From Dipteris shenzhenensis (lineage: Eukaryota; Polypodiophyta; Polypodiopsida; Gleicheniales), in the NCBI GenBank assembly GCA_047967505.1, contig CM106540.1: a stretch of DNA of 64,000 bases; one strand, 5' to 3'. A program made the position numbers and the translations under genes. The notes beneath the pieces were generated by a model. The model was not told the DNA's origin. It made no database searches and worked only from the letters and a program-made list of their open reading frames with translations. Numbering within the stretch: position 1 is the first letter of the stretch; each line of letters begins with the position of its first letter. Shown here piece by piece: positions 60,201 through 63,616 of the stretch.

Positions 60201-61050
60201 CAAGAGGGCACACCACTTATTGAAGAGGTATCATGTGGCTTCGGTGGCCAAGATGAGCTGGCATAATTGAGAAGGTTTTCACATTGCTATAGCAGGCTTT
60301 CACTTGCTGTGGGACTTTGGCAGTTTCAGAGACCCTTCAGAGGTCCACATGCTCGGCTTGCTGCAGTGGTGGAGGACCGGTGTGGTAGGGAGATTAGGTA
60401 AGCAGTGGGTCATTGCCCTTTATTTAGTGAGAGCTGACCATGCAGTGTAAAGATCTATAGGCTTGATGGAATTGTGGGTAAAATGGATGGCTTTGTTCAC
60501 GTCTCAGCTTGAAATTCTGAGGCTGCATTTCTGCATTAAATGTGTCAAGCAATCATGGCCATACTTCAAGATTCAGGCTTTATCATTTGGCCACCTCCTT
60601 TTATATTTGCAGAAAATATAGCATGCAGCTTCTTTCTTGAACTTCCAGTGTGATTATGATGCAAAATATCCCCCAAAAAATTACACTGTTGGAAGAAAAT
60701 AGCTGGATTCAAGAAGCTGATAATCAACAGCATTATTTATATGTGCTAGCTAATTTGTGCAAATAGAACAGCCGGTATTCTAAAAGCATATAAAATGATG
60801 CATCTGATCTCTCTTTTTGGATGTGCTTCTTGTCTTCTCTTACTAGACTTGATGGGCAAACTAAGGCAAAGGAAAGGCAAAGACTGGTCAAACAGTTCAA
60901 TGACAGTAGCAATTCAAAAGTTCAATGCGTTCTGATTTCTACAAGAGCTGGATCATTAGGCATCAATCTGCAAGCTGCTAACCGAGTTGTAATCATTGAT
61001 GGATCTTGGAACCCAACACATGATATACAAGCATTATTTCGAGCATGGAG
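13536..61050 (+). CDS. ATRX: ATRX/CHR20-type SNF2 chromatin remodelling ATPase (partial, 10 exons)
   Basis: Ten exons join with matching phases: 13536-13655, 26552-26718, 27131-27272, 30931-31083, 31178-31233, 31517-31820, 31905-32043, 46473-46528, 46618-46856 and 60847-61050. All borders are GT-AG. The joined frame of 526 codons has no stop and shows the SNF2 helicase motifs in order: HSMGLGKT (I), [13 protein letters not shown] (Ia), CDEAH (II), LTGSPLQNN (III), ALVFSQS (IV), [11 protein letters not shown] (V) and the start of VI. The RFMWENC start and the [10 protein letters not shown] stretch are typical of plant ATRX (CHR20 in Arabidopsis). This nuclear ATPase works with histone H3.3 deposition and heterochromatin upkeep. 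The N-terminal part and the exon expected to start YGQ are not in the window. It is the only gene here that looks functional. Confidence 0.92.
13908..13968. repeat. Short direct repeat in intron 1
   Basis: The words ggtacatttgcccaagattg and tta recur about 40 bp apart (13908 and 13946). Otherwise 13656-14035 is AT-rich intron sequence without a recognisable gene. Confidence 0.7.
14036..14227. repeat. Diverged 96-bp tandem dimer in intron 1
   Basis: Two copies start with ttggtgtat 96 bp apart (about 14037 and 14133). They share caatcttcatat/gaatcctcatat, tgtgacctt, ggct/ggttgcgaaag and tctcacatatgc in the same order. Identity is roughly three quarters by eye. No coding sense was found. Confidence 0.65.
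14310..14800 (-). mobile_element. LINE family B fragment (B2), end of ORF2
   Basis: The minus strand reads [20 protein letters not shown] followed by [10 protein letters not shown] and [12 protein letters not shown]. This parallels the plus-strand LINE B7 region at 41700-41880 ([27 protein letters not shown]). It is a truncated LINE fragment antisense to ATRX. Confidence 0.65.
14800..16262. other. Unassigned intron stretch with two TATA-like boxes
   Basis: No convincing gene or repeat family was recognised. It holds a TATA-like tataaaagg at about 15413 (plus strand) and a ctataaaaagg on the minus strand near 15330-15345, inside a GC-rich area, so it may include an LTR or other promoter-bearing repeat. 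A poly-G run of about 20 lies at 16205-16224. Open frames at 14992-15228 and 15958-16161 show no known motif. Confidence 0.35.
16840..17180 (+). mobile_element. LINE family B fragment (B3) inside A4
   Basis: The plus strand reads [23 protein letters not shown] and then [23 protein letters not shown], which aligns with the C-terminal region of B6 (minus, 37620-37260). Between FYSWW and RIIWK the cysteine cluster present in B6 (CPRC...HCLWDC) is absent, a loss of about 120 bp. It splits the family A copy A4 and runs in the opposite orientation to it. Confidence 0.7.
18410..18534. repeat. Dispersed repeat, copy 1 (partner at 42868)
   Basis: About 125 bp, from atggatttgtat to gagtttatggtttt, recur at 42868-42992 with only a few differences and in the same orientation. 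The flanks differ. No terminal repeats or coding sense were found. Confidence 0.85.
18712..19676 (-). repeat. Chromovirus 3' LTR (left)
   Basis: The 965-bp LTR begins TGGAATCCCG and ends GTGGTGACA on the plus strand, matching the right LTR. The polypurine tract read on the minus strand (ccaagggga) lies next to it at about 19677-19685. The half nearest 19676 is the U3 region of this minus-strand element. It carries a dense series of ttgaccgaagtcaa-like and ggttaaccgtagttaacc-like palindromes. Confidence 0.95.
19689..21518 (-). pseudogene. Chromovirus RNase H, integrase and chromodomain
   Basis: The minus-strand frame starts in RNase H ([29 protein letters not shown]). It continues into the integrase zinc finger ([10 protein letters not shown] with CLTCHKVK), the core ([31 protein letters not shown]) and a linker. 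It ends in a chromodomain-like segment ([20 protein letters not shown], near 19800-19740). Chromodomains can steer such elements to marked chromatin. A TAG at 20544-20546 interrupts the integrase core in frame. A frameshift near 21500 separates this part from the RT. Confidence 0.9.
21464..22300 (-). pseudogene. Chromovirus reverse transcriptase
   Basis: The minus strand gives [47 protein letters not shown], then [11 protein letters not shown] and, in another frame, [18 protein letters not shown]. Chromoviruses normally read Y-L-D-D at the catalytic box; here it reads FHD (near 21950), so the first catalytic Asp is lost. A TGA stands just before CIDYRALN, and a frameshift near 21840 splits the domain. 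Confidence 0.88.
22302..22419. repeat. 59-bp tandem duplication in chromovirus pol
   Basis: The 59-bp units at 22302-22360 and 22361-22419 are identical except for one base (cctcggcc against cctaggcc). The length is not a multiple of three, so it shifts the frame between protease and RT. Confidence 0.95.
22413..23522 (-). pseudogene. Chromovirus nucleocapsid knuckle and protease
   Basis: The minus-strand frame holds the CCHC knuckle [18 protein letters not shown] near 23250-23200. A protease region follows ([14 protein letters not shown] near 23045-23000), where the usual D-S/T-G triad reads [23 protein letters not shown] comes next, and the RT entry ([19 protein letters not shown]). The frame ends at the 59-bp duplication. 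Confidence 0.88.
23564..23977 (-). pseudogene. Chromovirus Gag (capsid) fragment
   Basis: The frame matches the retrotransposon Gag pattern: [41 protein letters not shown] and [19 protein letters not shown]. It is separated from the knuckle ORF by a stop and shift near 23540. From 23978 to 24451 there is leader sequence up to the 5' LTR with no further clear Gag. Confidence 0.85.
24430..24451 (-). other. Primer-binding site of the chromovirus
   Basis: Next to the 5' LTR the minus strand reads TTCGTATCAGAGCGATGG. The core TATCAGAGC is the usual complement to the 3' end of initiator-methionine tRNA used by plant Ty3 elements. It fixes the orientation and the inner border of the LTR. Confidence 0.75.
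24452..25430 (-). repeat. Chromovirus 5' LTR (right)
   Basis: The 979-bp partner of the left LTR has the same TGGAATCCCG start and GTGGTGACA end. It carries the same palindrome series, with an extra near-duplicate of ctctccaaccgaagttggcac near 25090-25130. Confidence 0.95.
25668..26330 (-). mobile_element. LINE family A C-terminal fragment (A5)
   Basis: The minus strand reads [22 protein letters not shown] near 25905-25840, the same CxxC...HxxxxC pattern as A2 and A6, followed by a T-run (minus-strand A) at about 25679-25686 as a tail. The part right of 26000 is only loosely similar. From 25436 to 25667 nothing was recognised. Confidence 0.6.
26552..26718 (+). CDS. ATRX: ATRX exon 2: helicase motif Ia
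   Basis: The 167-bp exon (phase 0 to 2) lies between acceptor cttatgcacag and donor gtgctt. It encodes [16 protein letters not shown], then [13 protein letters not shown] and FEKWSP, the motif Ia region. The next intron (26719-27130, 412 bp) is AT-rich and empty. Confidence 0.92.
27131..27272 (+). CDS. ATRX: ATRX exon 3
   Basis: The 142-bp exon (phase 2 to 0) lies between acceptor actgctacag and donor gtattt. It encodes [14 protein letters not shown] and [14 protein letters not shown], the stretch between motifs Ia and II in ATRX proteins. Confidence 0.92.
27273..28068. other. Intron 3, left part, no gene seen
   Basis: This is AT-rich intron sequence. Short open frames (27430-27612, 27668-27871) show no known motif or element similarity. 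Confidence 0.5.
28069..28547. mobile_element. Solo-LTR-like or MITE-like element
   Basis: The ends form an imperfect inverted repeat: tagatgttggggatgtggcta at 28069 and, reversed, ctagatatggggatgtggcta ending at 28547. TGTTGGGGAT is also a common copia LTR start (compare the LTR at 3043), and CCCCA near the right end fits the other side. It could be a solo copia LTR or a small DNA element. No clear target duplication was found. Confidence 0.45.
28169..28240. repeat. Perfect 36-bp tandem duplication
   Basis: The units at 28169-28204 and 28205-28240 (starting gagtttgggagtggcacg) are identical. They lie inside the element bounded by the 28069/28547 inverted repeat. Confidence 0.95.
28970..29480 (-). 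mobile_element. LINE family B 3' fragment (B5)
   Basis: The plus strand shows a T-run and C-run at 28968-28979 and then atgaaaagacttatattaagtatg and ccaaggttgaggctgaaagtg, which match B6 (36720-36850) and B8 (47735-47860) by eye. This is the C-terminal end of ORF2 on the minus strand, antisense to ATRX. The piece 28548-28969 between it and the previous element has no recognised feature. Confidence 0.7.
29481..30930. other. Intron 3, right part, with (TG)n and poly-G
   Basis: The stretch is AT-rich and holds no recognisable gene or element. A (TG)n of about eight units followed by T4 and a run of about 18 G lies at 30627-30662. Confidence 0.5.
30931..31083 (+). CDS. ATRX: ATRX exon 4: DEAH box and motif III
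   Basis: The 153-bp exon (51 codons, phase 0 to 0) lies between acceptor tggttttcag and donor gtaaga. It encodes [13 protein letters not shown] (motif II, Walker B) and [19 protein letters not shown] (motif III), the ATP-hydrolysis centre. The match to plant ATRX is nearly complete over this stretch. The 94-bp intron after it has no feature. Confidence 0.95.
31178..31233 (+). CDS. ATRX: ATRX exon 5 (56 bp)
   Basis: This micro-exon (phase 0 to 2) encodes [18 protein letters not shown]. The acceptor is ggagcag and the donor gtgaac. The [11 protein letters not shown] string is a signature of plant ATRX just after motif III. Confidence 0.92.
31517..31820 (+). CDS. ATRX: ATRX exon 6
   Basis: The 304-bp exon (phase 2 to 0) lies between acceptor ttttgccag and donor gtaaca. 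It encodes [54 protein letters not shown] and YHALAK, the linker between the two helicase lobes. FVQR and LPPK.YVI are typical of ATRX. Confidence 0.93.
31905..32043 (+). CDS. ATRX: ATRX exon 7: acidic linker
   Basis: The 139-bp exon (phase 0 to 1) lies between acceptor ctgtccag and donor gtagga. It starts [14 protein letters not shown] and ends in an acidic stretch, [18 protein letters not shown]. This linker is variable among ATRX proteins. Its phase fits exon 8 exactly, across 14.4 kb of intron. Confidence 0.88.
32450..33560 (+). mobile_element. LINE family B ORF1 (DUF4283-like and CCHC), fragment
   Basis: Near 33160-33365 the plus strand reads [20 protein letters not shown] and, in the next frame, RVKISGLPA and [18 protein letters not shown], a CCHC knuckle. 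This arrangement is typical of ORF1 of angiosperm-type L1 LINEs. It ends with a basic [19 protein letters not shown] stretch near 33490-33550. The ORF is broken by stops and shifts. The stretch 32044-32449 left of it has no recognisable gene. It may be the 5' part of the plus-strand LINE B7. Confidence 0.6.
32958..33005. repeat. Perfect 24-bp tandem duplication
   Basis: The unit tggtgtatctcttcccttgg plus tagc occurs twice, at 32958-32981 and 32982-33005, without a mismatch. Confidence 0.95.
33602..33616. repeat. (GA)n at the 3' end of LINE A3
   Basis: The short GA run directly precedes tttattaaattcttcag, the family A 3' terminus, just as at 6825-6859 for A2. A GAAA repeat lies slightly further left (33571-33587). 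Confidence 0.85.
33617..35716 (-). mobile_element. LINE family A copy 3 (A3), RT core deleted
   Basis: From left to right the plus strand follows A2: 3' UTR (33617-33870), C-terminal region with the [22 protein letters not shown] zinc motif (about 34390-34310), and the post-RT region up to about 35030. It then passes straight to the segment before RT (A2 about 9330), skipping roughly 1.05 kb with the RT catalytic core. It continues through the endonuclease linker and stops at 35716, beside a second (GA)n tract. A micro-inversion of about 25 bp lies near 35670. The copy is antisense to ATRX and splits LINE B sequence. Confidence 0.8.
35717..35773. repeat. (AG)n at the 5' side of LINE A3
   Basis: About 28 AG units directly follow gctacggtaa, an internal LINE A word that also occurs in A2 near 10026-10035. 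The right flank is acgtgcggagg; the left flank of A3 before its GA run is acgtccgag, so a short imperfect target duplication is possible. Confidence 0.9.
35774..36690 (+). other. C-rich low-complexity stretch, possible LINE B sequence
   Basis: Plus-strand C-rich sequence (tccctcccc words, 36000-36220) gives long Pro/Ser/Leu frames that are composition artefacts. The part 36370-36690 reads [20 protein letters not shown] and may be LINE B ORF1 continuing after the A3 insertion. No firm assignment is possible. Confidence 0.35.
36690..37745 (-). mobile_element. LINE family B 3' part (B6) with zf-RVT
   Basis: The minus strand reads [26 protein letters not shown] and AFYSWW. Then comes the zf-RVT cluster [22 protein letters not shown] near 37400-37340, [14 protein letters not shown], and finally WHIWRARCT and [18 protein letters not shown] (37080-36930). 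The 3' tail on the plus strand is a T-run plus C-run (36697-36715). It is 5' truncated and antisense to ATRX, and abuts plus-strand LINE B7, so the two form an inverted pair. Confidence 0.8.
39355..40130 (+). pseudogene. LINE B7 reverse transcriptase
   Basis: Plus-strand frames give [21 protein letters not shown] followed by GLTGAF, the start of the LINE RT domain. Then come [11 protein letters not shown]-like [53 protein letters not shown] and an intact FADD catalytic box at 40035-40046. A stop near 39593 and shifts near 39840 and 39900 break the frame. This enzyme would copy LINE RNA at the nicked target. Confidence 0.8.
41230..42230 (+). pseudogene. LINE B7 C-terminal region with zf-RVT remnants
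   Basis: The plus strand reads [51 protein letters not shown], then [20 protein letters not shown] and [18 protein letters not shown]. The order matches B2 and B6. Several stops interrupt it. Confidence 0.65.
42368..42867. other. Intron 7 stretch, no gene seen
   Basis: Mostly AT-rich sequence follows the B7 tail, with an A/T-rich aaaaataaaattattgttatt at 42533-42553 that could be another tail. No element or gene was recognised. Confidence 0.4.
42868..42992. repeat. Dispersed repeat, copy 2 (partner at 18410)
   Basis: The same 125-bp segment as at 18410-18534 differs at a few positions. This copy contains a perfect TGACGTCA palindrome at 42927-42934, where the other copy has TGATGTCA. Confidence 0.85.
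43630..43691. repeat. 31-bp tandem dimer
   Basis: The units ctgcttggctgtgaatagtt... and ctgcttggctgcgactagtt... are 31 bp apart (43630, 43661) and differ at a few bases; a third, more diverged copy may follow. The surrounding 42993-43880 has no recognisable gene and may be leader sequence of the copia relic to its right. Confidence 0.85.
43880..44515 (+). pseudogene. copia-type Gag with CCHC knuckle
   Basis: Plus-strand frames read [48 protein letters not shown] and finally [14 protein letters not shown], a CCHC nucleocapsid knuckle near 44355-44397. Two shifts and stops occur in the middle. The Gag would form the particle of a copia element. No protease, integrase or RT follows: the coding part stops 290 bp before a polypurine tract and LTR, so this is a gag-only or internally deleted copia. 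Confidence 0.7.
44520..44800. repeat. Degenerate short tandem repeat before LTR
   Basis: The word ccctgtgtgggtggtc and variants recur about six times at spacings of 40-60 bp (44551, 44587, 44622, 44661, 44700, 44752). It fills the space between the gag relic and the polypurine tract aaggtggga. Confidence 0.7.
44808..45824 (+). repeat. Probable copia 3' LTR carrying a MITE
   Basis: It starts TGTTAGAAATG directly after a polypurine tract (aaggtggga, about 44798-44806). The continuation after the inserted MITE (45470 on) ends plausibly at ttgctattca (45824). The partner LTR was not found in the window, so the right border is provisional. Confidence 0.5.
44843..45469. mobile_element. hAT-like non-autonomous element (MITE)
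   Basis: The termini are CATAGTTG at 44843 and CAACTATG ending at 45469, a perfect 8-bp inverted repeat. The sequence inside both ends is rich in aaacgg and gtttccgtttc words in opposite orientation. Flanking 8-mers are aacctaag and aatcaaag (6 of 8 identical), as expected for an old hAT target duplication. The interior is GGA-rich (45000-45080) with no transposase. Confidence 0.6.
45950..46156 (-). pseudogene. Ty3 integrase fragment
   Basis: The minus strand reads [34 protein letters not shown] and [16 protein letters not shown]. The pattern fits a Ty3-type integrase core (DFI.GLP, then HGLP..I.SD). Only about 70 residues are visible, followed by an A-run on the minus strand. Confidence 0.4.
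46473..46528 (+). CDS. ATRX: ATRX exon 8 (56 bp)
   Basis: This micro-exon (phase 1 to 0) lies between acceptor gttttgttgcag and donor gtatgt. It encodes [18 protein letters not shown]. The sequence is not strongly conserved. The phase match on both sides, the splice sites and the equivalent linker in plant ATRX support it. An unseen extra exon within intron 7 cannot be ruled out. Confidence 0.75.
46618..46856 (+). CDS. ATRX: ATRX exon 9: motif IV, second helicase lobe
   Basis: The 239-bp exon (phase 0 to 2) lies between acceptor cttcatgcag and donor gtatac. It encodes [37 protein letters not shown] and RRDKEWYR. This opens the C-terminal helicase lobe and is close to the plant ATRX sequence. 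Confidence 0.93.
46857..47506. other. Intron 9 start, no gene seen
   Basis: This is AT-rich intron sequence without a recognisable element or gene. Confidence 0.5.
47507..47700 (-). pseudogene. Gag- or ORF1-like zinc knuckle fragment
   Basis: The minus strand reads [17 protein letters not shown] near 47640-47590, a CCHC knuckle whose first Cys has become Phe. It could come from a LINE ORF1 or a retrotransposon Gag. Too little is left to decide. Confidence 0.35.
47715..48470 (-). mobile_element. LINE family B 3' part (B8)
   Basis: The minus strand carries [34 protein letters not shown] and [13 protein letters not shown], preceded by the zf-RVT segment near 48420-48340. The T-run at 47721-47729 on the plus strand is the tail. 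It is antisense to ATRX and continues at 48471 into LINE sequence of the opposite orientation. Confidence 0.75.
48471..48784 (+). mobile_element. Inverted 5' part of LINE B8
   Basis: The plus strand reads [19 protein letters not shown], matching B7 ([20 protein letters not shown], 39990-40046), then [18 protein letters not shown], a LINE RT segment after the catalytic box. Joined head to head with the minus-strand 3' part, this is the layout made by twin priming. The catalytic FADD reads LEDC here. Confidence 0.65.
48791..49633 (-). pseudogene. Ty3-type Gag of a second element
   Basis: Minus-strand frames give, from the 5' side, [18 protein letters not shown] (coiled coil, 49540-49490), [16 protein letters not shown], then a central capsid stretch. 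The last frame reads [37 protein letters not shown] and [14 protein letters not shown] (48791-49024). It is the Gag of a Ty3 element cut off at 48790 by LINE B8. No pol is left. Confidence 0.75.
49640..50400. other. Leader of second Ty3 element
   Basis: No gene is seen. The stretch lies between the Gag start and the primer-binding site, so it is read as 5' leader. T-runs occur at 49653-49670 and 49737-49747. Confidence 0.4.
50401..50420 (-). other. Primer-binding site of second Ty3 element
   Basis: The minus strand reads GTTGGTATCAGAGCTCAAGG next to the LTR. TGGTATCAGAGC is complementary to the 3' end of initiator-methionine tRNA. Confidence 0.8.
50421..50827 (-). repeat. 5' LTR of second Ty3 element
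   Basis: It starts TGTTAAAC on the plus strand directly after the primer-binding site and is ended provisionally at ...TTGGTCA, where LINE C1 sequence begins. No partner LTR was found. Confidence 0.55.
51425..52660 (-). pseudogene. LINE C1 reverse transcriptase
   Basis: Minus-strand frames read [98 protein letters not shown], then [20 protein letters not shown] and [12 protein letters not shown]. This is the complete LINE RT motif series. Shifts near 51960 and 52215 break it. Confidence 0.88.
52900..53790 (-). pseudogene. LINE C1 APE-type endonuclease
   Basis: The minus strand starts near 53745 with [15 protein letters not shown] and continues with [33 protein letters not shown] (near 53355-53320), RLDKWYQV and [11 protein letters not shown] (near 53090-53060). 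The ALNVQGL start, QE, GDFNN and SDH motifs are those of LINE endonucleases, and the metal- and DNA-binding residues visible are intact. The frame shifts several times. Confidence 0.85.
53803..54093 (-). pseudogene. LINE C1 ORF1 end
   Basis: The minus-strand frame ([32 protein letters not shown]) lies just 5' of the endonuclease in C1. Its position and basic, Ser/Pro-rich content suggest the C-terminal part of ORF1. The frame is cut by the C2 insertion. Confidence 0.4.
54094..54107. repeat. Target-site duplication of LINE C2, left
   Basis: The 14-mer cataggaagcacac here recurs exactly at 57108-57121. Confidence 0.9.
54185..54712 (-). pseudogene. LINE C2 zf-RVT C-terminal region
   Basis: The minus-strand frame reads [35 protein letters not shown] followed by [13 protein letters not shown] (the zf-RVT Cys/His cluster), and [15 protein letters not shown]-like sequence. 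This is the last domain of ORF2 before the 3' UTR. Confidence 0.85.
54727..55283 (+). other. Inverted internal segment of LINE C2
   Basis: The plus strand reads [40 protein letters not shown] and [15 protein letters not shown]. In C1 the same protein stretch (51337-51074) is on the minus strand, directly following the RT. So C2 carries this roughly 555-bp piece back to front, between RT and zf-RVT. Confidence 0.85.
55284..56560 (-). pseudogene. LINE C2 reverse transcriptase
   Basis: Minus-strand frames read [80 protein letters not shown] and [20 protein letters not shown]. Then come [30 protein letters not shown] and [10 protein letters not shown], where the inversion starts. It closely parallels C1. 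Confidence 0.88.
57108..57121. repeat. Target-site duplication of LINE C2, right
   Basis: The exact second copy of cataggaagcacac merges into the (CA)n run that follows. Confidence 0.9.
57117..57235. repeat. Cluster of five dinucleotide runs
   Basis: Runs of (CA)n 57117-57140, (TG)n with C interruptions 57142-57161, (TC)n 57161-57176, (TA)n 57186-57210 and (GA)n 57211-57235 follow each other. (CA) pairs with (TG), and (TC) with (GA) around the self-complementary (TA), so two hairpins are possible. Confidence 0.9.
57240..58015. other. Intron 9 stretch, no gene seen
   Basis: No gene or element was recognised. The left part may be the rest of LINE C1 ORF1 or leader, but no motif supports this. 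Confidence 0.4.
58016..59740 (+). mobile_element. LINE family A fragment (A6), plus strand
   Basis: Plus-strand frames read [35 protein letters not shown] with an intact YADD at 58318-58329, [19 protein letters not shown], and [20 protein letters not shown]. Then come [19 protein letters not shown] and [20 protein letters not shown], the family A zinc motif. It covers RT to the C-terminus and is truncated at both ends. It lies in sense with ATRX, unlike most A copies. Stops near 58080, 58576 and 59057 inactivate it. Confidence 0.85.
59221..59740. repeat. Perfect 260-bp tandem duplication
   Basis: The units 59221-59480 and 59481-59740 appear identical from gagggtttcatcatccc to gggaaaggaaggg; I found no mismatch by eye. 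It duplicates the zinc-motif end of LINE A6. Confidence 0.95.
59862..60500 (+). mobile_element. LINE family B RT fragment (B9)
   Basis: The plus strand reads [17 protein letters not shown], the B-family version of the LINE motif FEKAYD.VDW (compare B7 near 39810-39855), followed by weak remnants with many stops. The stretch 60501-60846 after it is AT-rich intron with no feature. Confidence 0.55.
60847..61050 (+). CDS. ATRX: ATRX exon 10: motifs V and VI start
   Basis: The 204-bp exon (phase 2 to 2) lies between acceptor cttactag and donor gtctgt. It encodes [40 protein letters not shown] (motif V), [20 protein letters not shown], ending inside motif VI. The next exon (expected to begin YGQ) was not found up to 64000, so the following intron exceeds 2.9 kb. 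Confidence 0.93.
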
Positions 61051-61380
61051 GTCTGTTTATAGAACGTCCAAAATCTCTTCATTCAAGCTACAACTGCTTG
61101 TGAACCTTTATTACTTGCTTTTGCATCCGATGCGCATTATTATTTTTATTATTTTTATTAGTGACATGCAAATGTGTTTGGCTTTTGCATAGAGAAAAAA
61201 AATCCTTTGTGCACGTAGAGAAAATGAACTGTTCTTATACAACTAATCATGCATTAAAACCGTATGTGTTATGGTGGGTTATTTTATTAGGTAAAACTGA
61301 AATGCCTATGTAATAAAGCTCATAAAATCTTGTTTCAGCATTTGGGAGAAAGTACATCCTGCCTGGTAACCTGTAGGACT

Positions 61381-61428
61381 CGTTTCAATGCGGAAAGTCC
61401 TTATCGTTTCAATGCGGAAAGTCCTATG
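61381..61428. repeat. 24-bp tandem dimer
   Basis: The unit cgtttcaatgcggaaagtcc plus four bases occurs at 61381 and 61405. The surrounding 61051-61925 is intron sequence with no gene seen. Confidence 0.9.
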
Positions 61429-61925
61429 AGGACAAATTTGAGTTACATCAGGAAGAAACAGTTTAGGTGGGTAAACTAGAGGTGTTTAGGACACCTCTAG
61501 AGATCTAAAGTAATATGAAGCTGAAAGTAGATGTAGAAAATACTCTGAATGTGCATAAAGAGTCGTCATGTATCATCCATGAGTAATATGAGCTCTGTGT
61601 GGGTCCCATCGGAGGTCCTGTTTTGAGATCTACCGTTGCCCCCCATGCTCTGCTTTATGGGATGAACCTGTGGGCATCATAGGTAGCCTAACGCTGTGAG
61701 GCTCTAATGAGGGTGCCTCAAATGGGGCATGAACGTTGTCATGACAAGATGAATCACTAATCCGTGATCAGTAGACATTAGAACATTACTATAGATTATA
61801 CGCCAATGATGTAACATGTATTTGTATTTATGATGGACACCGACTGATTTGTTATGTTGGATCATCTCAGTAGTTAGGACTAGTGGAGCTGGAGCCACTG
61901 CTTTAGATGGCACTGAATTTGGACA

Positions 61926-62304
61926 TGTGACACTTATTCTATTAATTAAAATGTGCACACATGTCTCTAGGTCCTAGGGGCAATAGGAAGGGAAGGGTGC
62001 ATTAAGGTGCATTGAATGGTAGATGCATGGGTCATAGGCTAAGGGTAGGTGTAAATGGGAAGATGGAACTTGAGTGATCTCAAGGGACATTTATGAAAGG
62101 GTATCACCCTTTCATTGTGAATCTCACGTAGCATTGTTTATTCACCTTGCATTCATCCGCCATCTCTCTCCCACCTTGCATGTAGGTCGAAATAGAAACA
62201 AGTACTCTCACGAGGGCGCTCTTCCCCATTGGAGGGTAAATCAGCATTCAAAATTCTGCATGCATTGCACACATTTGCATACTTGAGAAGGATGTTTCTT
62301 CACA
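61926..62304 (+). repeat. Probable 5' LTR of a third Ty3 element
   Basis: The right end ...cttcaca is fixed by the primer-binding site that follows (tttggtattagagc, 62305-62318, one base off the initiator-tRNA complement). The left end is placed at TGTGACAC (61926) only because Ty3 LTRs often start so. No partner LTR was found. Confidence 0.4.
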
Positions 62305-62322
62305 TTTGGTATTAGAGCAGCA
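62305..62322 (+). other. Primer-binding site of third Ty3 element
   Basis: TTTGGTATTAGAGCAGC matches the usual TGGTATCAGAGC with one transition. The leader from 62323 to 63004 shows no clear gene; it contains a poly-C run at 62753-62763. Confidence 0.6.
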
Positions 62323-63004
62323 ACAATCCACGACTGGGACAGCAGGAGAACGTGCGGGGTGGAAGGTGAAAGCTTGTGAGACAGAGGTACGGACAGGAAA
62401 CCTCAATGTAGAAGAAGAACGTGCAAAAAGGGAACTGTACAAGGCAGCGATGTGCGGGAGAAGCCCGCACAAAAAACGCAGCAGAGAAGAGGCACCCAAG
62501 AAGGGCATGTGAGGAAAGGCGGGGACGGAAGGAAAGTCACGACACACGCCGGTTGTGCATGAAGGCCGGGTGGCGTAGAAGCACCTTGGAGAAGGCTGGC
62601 AGCAAAGTGCGACGCACCTACAGATTGTCATCTCGCAAGGAGTCACGGGGAGCAAGGAGTTTCCGGAACCCTGCAATCTTTGGATTCTAGAGTCTCTGAG
62701 GTAAGGGCTTCTACTGATTTTTTGGGTATTTGGACGGGGAACGGGATGACAGCCCCCCCCCCCTCTTAAGTCGGATCGGAACAAGATTTTAACGGGGTGA
62801 TCCACCCATCAAGTACCGCCATAACGGTATGTAGAGCTTCAATCCACTCAAAATAAGTAGCCCAAACGGATCACACCAGTTTACAGCAGAAATACAAGAA
62901 GAAAAGCCTAAAAGAGAAGGAAGAAGAGGTAATTTGAAGTGGTTTTTTGACACAAGCAAAGCGGGAGTCGGATAAGTACCACCAACTCTACACTACATCT
63001 ACAG

Positions 63005-63360
63005 AAGGATGCTTTGATGTGGTGGTCCTTATCACAAGCGAGAAAAGAGCCTATTCTTCAATGGTCCAAATTCGTAGAGCAACTTAAGGCCAGTTTTATG
63101 CCTTCGAGGCATGAAGAAGAATTGACCTTCCGCTGGGAAAGGTTCAGGCAATTTGATAACGAGAGCAACGCTGAATTTACAGCTTGGTTTGGAAACTCTC
63201 TTTAGAGTTACCTGAGAAGAGTGAGAATGATAGAAGGAAGAAGTATTTAGCAACCCTAACCCTGAAAGTGAGGTATTAGGTTGAAATGTTCAACCCAACC
63301 ACCTTGAAAGATCTCACTAAATTGACTGAGATTACTGAGAGGAAATTGAATGAACCCTAG
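63005..63360 (+). pseudogene. Ty3-type Gag fragment
   Basis: The plus strand reads WSKFVEQLKASFMPSRHEEE, FRWERFRQFDNESNAEFTAW and, after a frameshift near 63200, LPEKSENDRRKKYLATLTLK and NPTTLKDLTKLTEITERKLN. This is a retrotransposon capsid pattern. It starts without its N-terminal part and ends at a stop near 63360. Confidence 0.65.
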
Positions 63361-63371
63361 GACCTAGTGTC

Positions 63372-63387
63372 CTAGTGGTACCACTAG
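63372..63387. repeat. 16-bp perfect palindrome
   Basis: ctagtggtaccactag is its own reverse complement. It is the centre of a longer imperfect palindrome from about 63361 to 63398, in a stretch with repeated ctagtg/actagg words up to 63425. Confidence 0.9.
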
Positions 63388-63616
63388 TACTAGGTGTCAT
63401 AAGATACTAAAAGTACTAGGTGACCTAAGTGCCAATAACTAAAGCTACATGGCAGATACCAGGGCCCAGAGGGCATCAATACGATTGGGAGAAGATGGCC
63501 TACAAACCCCCCTCCATGGTATGGGTTGAAGTATTCAGGAAACGACTCAGAATACTTGGTATTTTCTGGTCATTCAAAAGGGTATAGCCACCTATGAATG
63601 TACAAGGTATGTCAGA

